Source of the DNA: Pseudomonas sp.
GTDB taxonomy: Bacteria > Pseudomonadota > Gammaproteobacteria > Pseudomonadales > Pseudomonadaceae
Direction: 5' to 3'
DNA length: 64,000 nt
NCBI GenBank assembly: GCA_022448005.1
Contig: JAKUTK010000018.1
Location: forward strand, 1-64,000
The notes under the pieces were generated by a model. The model was not told where the DNA came from, ran no database searches, and saw nothing but the letters and a program-made list of their open reading frames with translations. Each line of letters opens with the position of its first letter. Position 1 is the first letter of the stretch. Positions 58,667 through 64,000 of the stretch are shown here, piece by piece. A program made the position numbers and the translations under genes.

Positions 58667-60025
58667 TCAGCCCCGGGCATCCTTCAACGTCGCGTCCAGG
58701 CACAGCCGGACCTTGCCGATCAGCTCGTCAATCTGCTCCTCGTTGATCACCAGCGGTGGCGAAATGATCATGGTGTCTCCCACAGCGCGCATCACCAGAC
58801 CGTTACGGAAGCAGTGCTCACGACAGAGCATGCCCACGCCAGGGTCAGCGAAACGCTCGCGGGTCTTCTTGTTTTTCACCAGCTCCAGCGCGCCAAGCAT
58901 GCCGACGCCTCGGGCCTCACCGACCAATGGGTGCTCGACCAGCTCACCCCAGCGAGACTGCAAATAGGGTGCCGTCTTGCTTTTAACCCGCTCGACGATC
59001 TTTTCCTCGCGCATGATGCGGATGTTTTCCAGCGCTACCGCGGCCGCTACCGGGTGCCCGGAATAGGTGAAGCCGTGGTAGAACTCGCCACCTTCGTTGA
59101 GGGTATGCACCACTTCGTCGCGCACCACCACGCCGCCCATGGGCAAATAGCCGGACGTCAGGCCTTTGGCAATGGGCATCAGGTCCGGCGCATTACCGTA
59201 GTAGTCGCTGCCGAACCATTCGCCGGTACGGCCAAAGCCGCAGATGACTTCGTCAGCAATGAACAGGATGTCGTAGCGGGCAAGGATTTCACGGATCCTC
59301 GGCCAATAGCTGTCCGGCGGAATGATCACGCCGCCGGCGCCCTGGATCGGCTCGGCGATAAAAGCGGCAACTTTGTCTTCGCCGACTTCCAGAATCTTTT
59401 GCTCAAGCTGCTGCGCCACGCGAACGCCGAATTCGTCCGGATCGAGATCACCGCCCTCACCGAACCAGTAGGGCTGATCAATGTGCTCGATGCCCGGAAT
59501 CGGGCCGTCGCCCTGCTCGTGCATGGCCTTCATGCCGCCCAGGCTGGCGCCGGCGATGGTTGAGCCGTGGTAGCCGTTCCAGCGGCCGATCACCACTTTC
59601 TTCTGCGGCTGCCCTTTGATCGCCCAATAGTGACGCACCATGCGCAGCACAGTGTCGTTGGCTTCCGAGCCGGAACCGGTAAAGAACACATGGTTCATGC
59701 CTTCCGGCGCGATCTCGGCGATGGCCTTGGCCAGTGCCAGCGCCGGCGGGTGAGCGGTCTGGAAAAACAGGTTGTAATAAGGGAGCTCGCGCATCTGCCG
59801 GGTGGCCGCCTCGACCAACTCTTCGCGGCCATAACCGAGGTTGACGCACCAGAGCCCGGCCATCGCATCAAGGATCTTGTGCCCTTCGCTGTCCCAGAGG
59901 TAAACGCCCTCGCCCCGCGTGATGATGCGCGTGCCCTTGGCGTTGAGCGCCTTGAAGTCGGTGAACGGCGGCAGGTGATGGTCGCGGCTCAGGGCTTGCC
60001 ATTGCAGGGTTTGCGAATCGCTCAT
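58667..60025 (-). CDS. spuC: Putrescine--pyruvate aminotransferase SpuC
   Basis: This 452-residue class III aminotransferase transfers the amino group of putrescine to pyruvate. [22 protein letters not shown] near 41, [21 protein letters not shown] near 112 and the PLP-lysine segment [15 protein letters not shown] near 285 are visible. The ATG at 60025 follows AGAGGTGA; a TTG one codon earlier is possible. A repeat of the GTAGGGTGGAT type separates it from spuB. Confidence 0.95.
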   Translation of the reverse strand: MSDSQTLQWQALSRDHHLPPFTDFKALNAKGTRIITRGEGVYLWDSEGHKILDAMAGLWCVNLGYGREELVEAATRQMRELPYYNLFFQTAHPPALALAKAIAEIAPEGMNHVFFTGSGSEANDTVLRMVRHYWAIKGQPQKKVVIGRWNGYHGSTIAGASLGGMKAMHEQGDGPIPGIEHIDQPYWFGEGGDLDPDEFGVRVAQQLEQKILEVGEDKVAAFIAEPIQGAGGVIIPPDSYWPRIREILARYDILFIADEVICGFGRTGEWFGSDYYGNAPDLMPIAKGLTSGYLPMGGVVVRDEVVHTLNEGGEFYHGFTYSGHPVAAAVALENIRIMREEKIVERVKSKTAPYLQSRWGELVEHPLVGEARGVGMLGALELVKNKKTRERFADPGVGMLCREHCFRNGLVMRAVGDTMIISPPLVINEEQIDELIGKVRLCLDATLKDARG

Positions 60026-60092
60026 CAATCACCTCTTTTAATTCGTAATTTCGATGGTGAAAAATCCCATCCATCAGAAGCCTTCGGCGAAA

Positions 60093-60181
60093 CGTAGGGT
60101 GGATCACGCCTCATCGATCCACCGGGTGGCGAACCCCTCTACGGAGCCACGGTGGATGAGAAAAGCGTCATCCACCCTACG
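60093..60181. repeat. REP-like inverted repeat between spuB and spuC
   Basis: The 17-base arms CGTAGGGTGGATCACGC (60093-60109) and GCGTCATCCACCCTACG (60165-60181) are inverted with one mismatch. Inner copies of the ATCCACC/GGTGGAT core lie at 60116-60122 and 60151-60157. This is the form of REP/BIME elements spread by RAYT transposases in pseudomonads. It may form a hairpin in the spu mRNA. Confidence 0.75.
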
Positions 60182-60188
60182 ACTTCCT

Positions 60189-61547
60189 TTACACCGAGAG
60201 CATCAGGAATTCCCGTTCCCAGGAACTGATGACCCGGTGGTAGTTCTCCTGTTCGGCGCGCTTGACTGCGATGTAGCCGGTGATGAACTTGGGGCTCAGG
60301 TACTTTTCCAGCGGTCGGCAAGTCTCCATGCGCTCCAGTGCCGCTTCCAGGGTAAGGGGCAGGCGCAGATTGCGGCGCTCATAGCCGCGGCCCTTGACCG
60401 GCTGACTCGGTGGCAATTCTTCGACCATGCCGATGTAGCCGCACAGCAGGCTGGCGGCGATGGCCAGATAAGGGTTGGCGTCAGCGCCCGGCAGGCGGTT
60501 CTCGACGCGGCGGTTCTGCGGATCGGAATCCGGCACCCGCAAGCCTACGGTACGGTTTTCCTCGCCCCATTCGACGTTCACCGGCGCCGAGGTGTCCGGC
60601 AGGAAGCGGCGGAACGAGTTGACGTTTGGCGCGAACAGCGGCAACAGCTCGGGGATGTATTTCTGCAGGCCACCGACGTGGTGCAGGAACAGCTGGCTCA
60701 TGGTGCCGTCGCTGTTGGAAAAGATGTTGCGCCCGGTTTCCAGATCCACAACGCTCTGGTGCAGATGCATCGCGCTGCCCGGCTCTCCAGTCATGGGCTT
60801 GGCCATGAAGGTGGCAGCGACGTTGTGCTTGAGCGCCGCCTCGCGCATGGTGCGCTTGAACACCAGAATCTGGTCAGCCAGGTGCAGCGCCTCGCCGTGA
60901 CGGAAGTTGATTTCCATCTGCGCGGTGCCTTCTTCGTGGATCAGCGTATCCAGATCCAGCCCCTGGGCCTCGCACCAGTCGTACATGTCTTCGAACAGCG
61001 GGTCGAACTCGTTGGCGGCGTCGATGGAGAAAGATTGCCGGCCCGTCTCCTGCCGGCCCGAGCGCCCGATCGGCGGCTGGAACGGCAGGTCCGGATCCTC
61101 GCAGCGCTTGGTCAGGTAGAACTCCATCTCCGGCGCGACGATGGGCTGCCAGCCCTTGTCCGCGTACATCTTCAACACGCGCTTGAGGATGTTGCGCGGC
61201 GAGATCTCGATGGGATTGCCCATCTTGTCGTAGGTGTCGTGGATGACCTGCGCAGTCGGCTCGATGGCCCAGGGCACTAGAAACACCGCGTCAGGGTCGG
61301 GCCGGCAAAACATGTCGATGTCGGCGGGATCGAGCAGCTCGTAATAGATATCGTCCTCGACGTAGTCACCGGTCACGGTCTGCAGCAGCACGCTCTCCGG
61401 CAGGCGCATGCCCTTTTCATCAAGGAACTTGTTGGTGGGCGAGATCTTGCCGCGGGCAATGCCGGTCAGGTCGCTGATCAGGCACTCCACCTCGGTAATC
61501 TTGCGTTCTTTCAGCCAGCCGGTGAGCTGGTCGAGCTTGCTGGACAT
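60189..61547 (-). CDS. spuB: Glutamylpolyamine synthetase SpuB (glutamine synthetase family)
   Basis: This 452-residue enzyme belongs to the glutamine synthetase family and joins glutamate to polyamines. ISDLTGIARGKISPTNKFLDE near 25, PEMEFYLTKR near 139 (metal ligands), GEPGSAMHLHQSVVDLETG near 254 and NRLPGADANPYLAIAASLL near 350 are typical. The ATG at 61547 follows a normal gap after spuA. A second paralogue, SpuI, is divergent at 62.6 kb. Confidence 0.93.
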   Translation of the reverse strand: MSSKLDQLTGWLKERKITEVECLISDLTGIARGKISPTNKFLDEKGMRLPESVLLQTVTGDYVEDDIYYELLDPADIDMFCRPDPDAVFLVPWAIEPTAQVIHDTYDKMGNPIEISPRNILKRVLKMYADKGWQPIVAPEMEFYLTKRCEDPDLPFQPPIGRSGRQETGRQSFSIDAANEFDPLFEDMYDWCEAQGLDLDTLIHEEGTAQMEINFRHGEALHLADQILVFKRTMREAALKHNVAATFMAKPMTGEPGSAMHLHQSVVDLETGRNIFSNSDGTMSQLFLHHVGGLQKYIPELLPLFAPNVNSFRRFLPDTSAPVNVEWGEENRTVGLRVPDSDPQNRRVENRLPGADANPYLAIAASLLCGYIGMVEELPPSQPVKGRGYERRNLRLPLTLEAALERMETCRPLEKYLSPKFITGYIAVKRAEQENYHRVISSWEREFLMLSV

Positions 61548-61592
61548 ATCGACCTCAGAAATTAATGAAACGAGCGCCGTGCCGGCCCGCGC

Positions 61593-62339
61593 TCAGCGCC
61601 GTCCTGCGCGTTCCTGGCAAGCCCGGGCAAAGCCCTGGAACAACGCCAGGTAATAAGGATGCTCATGCACCTTCCATTCCGGATGCCACTGCACGCCGAG
61701 TGCGAAGCTGCGCGCGCCTTCGACGGAAAACGCTTCGATCAACCCATCGGGTGCCAAAGCCTCGATACGCAAACCCTCGCCGAGCCGCTCGACACCTTGG
61801 CCATGCACCGAGTTGACCTCTATCTGCGCTGGCAATCCGAGACGCTGCAGCAAACCACCCGGTTGCACGTGCAACGGATGGCTTAGACCATACTGCACCT
61901 CAACGGGATCCTCGGCACGCTCGCGGTGATCGGCATAGGGCCCCACCTCGTGGACTTTCTGGTGCAAGCTGCCGCCGAAGGCGACGTTCATTTCCTGAAA
62001 CCCGCGGCATACGCCGAACACCGGAACACCCGCATCAACCGCCGCACGGATCAGCGGCAGCGTCAGTTGATCACGTGAAGGATCATGGTCGGTGCCCTCG
62101 GCACTGGCCGGGCCGCCATAATGGTGCGGCTCGACGTTGGATGGCGAGCCGGTGAAGAGCAGGCCGTCTAAGCTATCTAACAGGGCGGCAGGGTCGATCA
62201 GATCGCCAAGCGCCGGGATGACCAACGGCATGCCGGCTACAGCCGCCGCGCGCAGGTACTTATCACCGGCTATGTGGAAACTGTGGTGGCCGATCTGCCT
62301 GGTACAGGCGGAAACGCCGATCAATGGCACGCGAGGCAT
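61593..62339 (-). CDS. spuA: Gamma-glutamyl-GABA hydrolase-like class I amidotransferase SpuA
   Basis: This 248-residue peptidase C26-type enzyme has the nucleophile C111 in FGVCRGFQE and the dyad H219/E221 in QWHPEW. It would release GABA or the matching amino acid from gamma-glutamyl intermediates made by SpuB or SpuI. It is the first gene of the spu operon and is divergent from spuI. Confidence 0.9.
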   Translation of the reverse strand: MPRVPLIGVSACTRQIGHHSFHIAGDKYLRAAAVAGMPLVIPALGDLIDPAALLDSLDGLLFTGSPSNVEPHHYGGPASAEGTDHDPSRDQLTLPLIRAAVDAGVPVFGVCRGFQEMNVAFGGSLHQKVHEVGPYADHRERAEDPVEVQYGLSHPLHVQPGGLLQRLGLPAQIEVNSVHGQGVERLGEGLRIEALAPDGLIEAFSVEGARSFALGVQWHPEWKVHEHPYYLALFQGFARACQERAGRR

Positions 62340-62470
62340 GGGATACTCGTCTTTCCAGATGGGGCTCGTCGGAGAGTAGTCTTGTTCGTTTTTATAGACA
62401 ATAGCCGAGGGTTTCCGCTTCGCAAAGCCATGTCAGCGTTTCGGGATTGCCTCCCTGATTGCCCCGAAAA

Positions 62471-62485
62471 CGCCCACTGTGGGCG
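62471..62485. promoter_or_regulatory. Palindrome in the spuA-spuI divergent region
   Basis: CGCCCAC-T-GTGGGCG is a perfect 7+1+7 inverted repeat roughly midway between the two start codons. TTGACA at 62510-62515 could be a -35 element for spuI, although no good -10 is seen 17 bases later. An operator shared by both genes is plausible; its regulator is not in the window. Confidence 0.45.
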
Positions 62486-62590
62486 TTGATGAGGCATTTC
62501 GAGGCGCTATTGACAGCGACAGGGCTTTTCGATTGACTCCAAGACAAGCTGTTTGATGATTGAAATTTTTAACAATTAAGGTGCTTCATC

Positions 62591-63967
62591 ATGCTTCCGC
62601 CGCCGCGTGCCGTTCAGCTCAACGAAGCGAACGCATTTCTAAAGGAACACCCGGAGGTCCAGTACGTCGACCTGCTGATTGCAGACATGAACGGTGTCGT
62701 CCGGGGCAAGCGCATCGAGCGCGCCAGCCTGCACAAGGTGTATGAAAAAGGCATCAACCTGCCGGCCTCGCTGTTCGCCCTCGACATCAATGGGATCACT
62801 GTGGAGAGCTCTGGACTGGGGATGGACATCGGTGACTCCGACCGGACCTGTTTCCCCATTCCCAACACGCTCAGCAACGAGCCATGGCAGAAACGCCCCA
62901 CTGCCCAGCTGTTGATGACCATGCACGAGCGTGACGGCTCGCCCTTCTTCGCCGATCCACGGGAAGTGCTGCGTCAGGTAGTGAGCAAGTTCGATGAGCT
63001 GGGCCTGACCATCTGCGCCGCATTTGAGCTGGAGTTCTACCTGATCGATCAGGAGAACGTAAACGGTCGCCCGCAACCACCACGCTCACCGATCTCGGGC
63101 AAGCGACCACATTCCACCCAGGTCTACCTGATCGATGACCTCGACGAATATGTCGACTGCCTGCAGGACGTCCTCGAGGGCGCCAAGGAACAGGGCATTC
63201 CCGCCGATGCCATCGTCAAGGAAAGTGCCCCGGCGCAGTTCGAGGTCAACCTTCATCACGTCGCCGATCCGATCAAGGCCTGCGACTACGCGGTGTTGCT
63301 CAAGCGGCTGATCAAGAACATCGCCTACGACCATGAGATGGATACCACCTTCATGGCCAAGCCCTACCCGGGCCAGGCCGGCAACGGGCTGCACGTGCAT
63401 ATCTCGCTGCTGGACAAGAACGGCAACAATATTTTCGCCACCGGTAACCCGCTGGAAAGCGAAACGCTGCGTCACGCCATTGGTGGCATCCAGCAAACCA
63501 TGGCTGCGTCCATGGCCTTCCTCTGCCCCAACGTGAACTCCTATCGCCGCTTTGGTGCCCAGTTCTATGTGCCGAACGCGCCGTGCTGGGGCCTGGACAA
63601 CCGCACCGTGGCGCTGCGCGTACCAACTGACAGCCCCGACGCCGTGCGCATCGAACACCGCGTTGCCGGCGCAGACGCCAACCCCTACCTGCTGCTGGCC
63701 AGCGTGCTTGCCGGCATTCACCACGGCCTGACCAACAAGATCGCGCCGGATGAGCCGATCGAGGGCAATTCCTACGAGCAGGTCGAGCCAAGCCTGCCCT
63801 CCAACCTGCGCGATGCGCTGCGCGAGCTGGACGACAGCGAGATCATGGCGCGCTACATCAGCCCGCAATACACCGACATTTTCGTCGCATGCAAGGAAAG
63901 CGAGCTGGAGGAGTTCGAGCACTCGATTTCCGACCTCGAGTACAACTGGTACCTGCACACCGTCTGA
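62591..63967 (+). CDS. spuI: Glutamylpolyamine synthetase SpuI (glutamine synthetase family)
   Basis: This 458-residue protein is a SpuB paralogue that adds glutamate to putrescine or related amines as the first catabolic step. VDLLIADMNGVVRGKRIERASL near 28, FELEFYLIDQ near 143, PGQAGNGLHVHISLLDKNGNN near 260 and HRVAGADANPYLLLASVLAG near 358 mark the family. The ATG at 62591 follows AAGGTG. The orientation, divergent from spuA, matches P. aeruginosa. Confidence 0.94.
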   Translation: MLPPPRAVQLNEANAFLKEHPEVQYVDLLIADMNGVVRGKRIERASLHKVYEKGINLPASLFALDINGITVESSGLGMDIGDSDRTCFPIPNTLSNEPWQKRPTAQLLMTMHERDGSPFFADPREVLRQVVSKFDELGLTICAAFELEFYLIDQENVNGRPQPPRSPISGKRPHSTQVYLIDDLDEYVDCLQDVLEGAKEQGIPADAIVKESAPAQFEVNLHHVADPIKACDYAVLLKRLIKNIAYDHEMDTTFMAKPYPGQAGNGLHVHISLLDKNGNNIFATGNPLESETLRHAIGGIQQTMAASMAFLCPNVNSYRRFGAQFYVPNAPCWGLDNRTVALRVPTDSPDAVRIEHRVAGADANPYLLLASVLAGIHHGLTNKIAPDEPIEGNSYEQVEPSLPSNLRDALRELDDSEIMARYISPQYTDIFVACKESELEEFEHSISDLEYNWYLHTV

Positions 63968-63975
63968 TGCCTGCC

Positions 63976-63995
63976 CCCGTACCGCTCGGTACGGG
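63976..63995 (+). terminator. Hairpin after spuI at the window edge
   Basis: CCCGTACCG and CGGTACGGG pair around CT, nine bases after the spuI stop. The sequence ends before any T-run can be seen. Confidence 0.5.
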
Positions 63996-64000
63996 ACAGC

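Noticed and set aside
62510..62561. Sigma-70 promoter for spuI from TTGACA
   Set aside because: No acceptable -10 hexamer lies 16-18 bases downstream, so it is only mentioned, not annotated as a promoter.

Overview
This 64 kb window is GC-rich chromosomal DNA from a gammaproteobacterium, most likely a pseudomonad of the Pseudomonas stutzeri (Stutzerimonas) type. The support is the spuABCDEFGH/spuI polyamine cluster in the gene order known from Pseudomonas aeruginosa, a dctBD-dctPQM dicarboxylate locus with a sigma-54 promoter, rml (rfb) dTDP-rhamnose genes, a caa3-type oxidase cluster and short intergenic repeats with a GTAGGGTGGAT core. The species call is inference; no rRNA is present.

Layout. 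1-3.6 kb: a clipped leftward gene, a TRAP permease pair, a SAM methyltransferase and tRNA-Thr(TGT). 3.9-4.45 kb: two small leftward genes, one a YkgJ-type cysteine-cluster gene that seems to have lost its C-terminus to an amber codon. 4.6-15.2 kb: a probable defence island with hsdR, an AlbA_2/ATPase gene carrying seven copies of an 11-bp tandem repeat, hsdM, hsdS, an Mrr-type nuclease, a frameshifted gene and a conserved unknown gene. Right after it lies a 5'-truncated HAMP-GGDEF pseudogene with three in-frame stops, which suggests an island edge near 15.22 kb.

16.6-20.2 kb: a three-gene operon (flippase, nitroreductase-like protein, polysaccharide pyruvyl transferase) with no glycosyltransferase beside it. 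20.3-26.7 kb: leftward genes for a DedA protein and a caa3 oxidase cluster (subunit II with a fused cytochrome c domain, fused subunit I+III, small membrane protein, CtaG-like protein, triheme cytochrome c). 26.9-28 kb: YjdF/DUF2238 and VanZ-like membrane proteins. 28.3-31.8 kb: an Mla/MCE-type lipid ABC system. 31.9-36.8 kb: a yhiI-rbbA-yhhJ set. 37.5-40.9 kb: rmlBACD. 41-47.7 kb: dctB-dctD and then dctPQM, with a near-perfect -24/-12 promoter in front of dctP.

48-49.6 kb: a small accessory pair (PIN-domain protein and XRE-ImmA/IrrE protein) under nested palindromes. 49.8-53 kb: a 2OG-Fe(II) prolyl-hydroxylase-like protein, a DUF2059 protein, an alpha/beta hydrolase and a thioredoxin-like DUF6436 protein. 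53-64 kb: the spu cluster. SpuD and SpuE capture polyamines, SpuFGH imports them, and SpuI, SpuB, SpuC and SpuA support catabolism. Intercistronic hairpins follow spuC and spuD, and a palindrome lies in the spuA-spuI divergent region.

The best candidates for something new are the restriction island with its potentially phase-variable AlbA_2 gene, and the glycosyltransferase-free flippase/nitroreductase/pyruvyltransferase operon. Neither can be called a new system from sequence alone.
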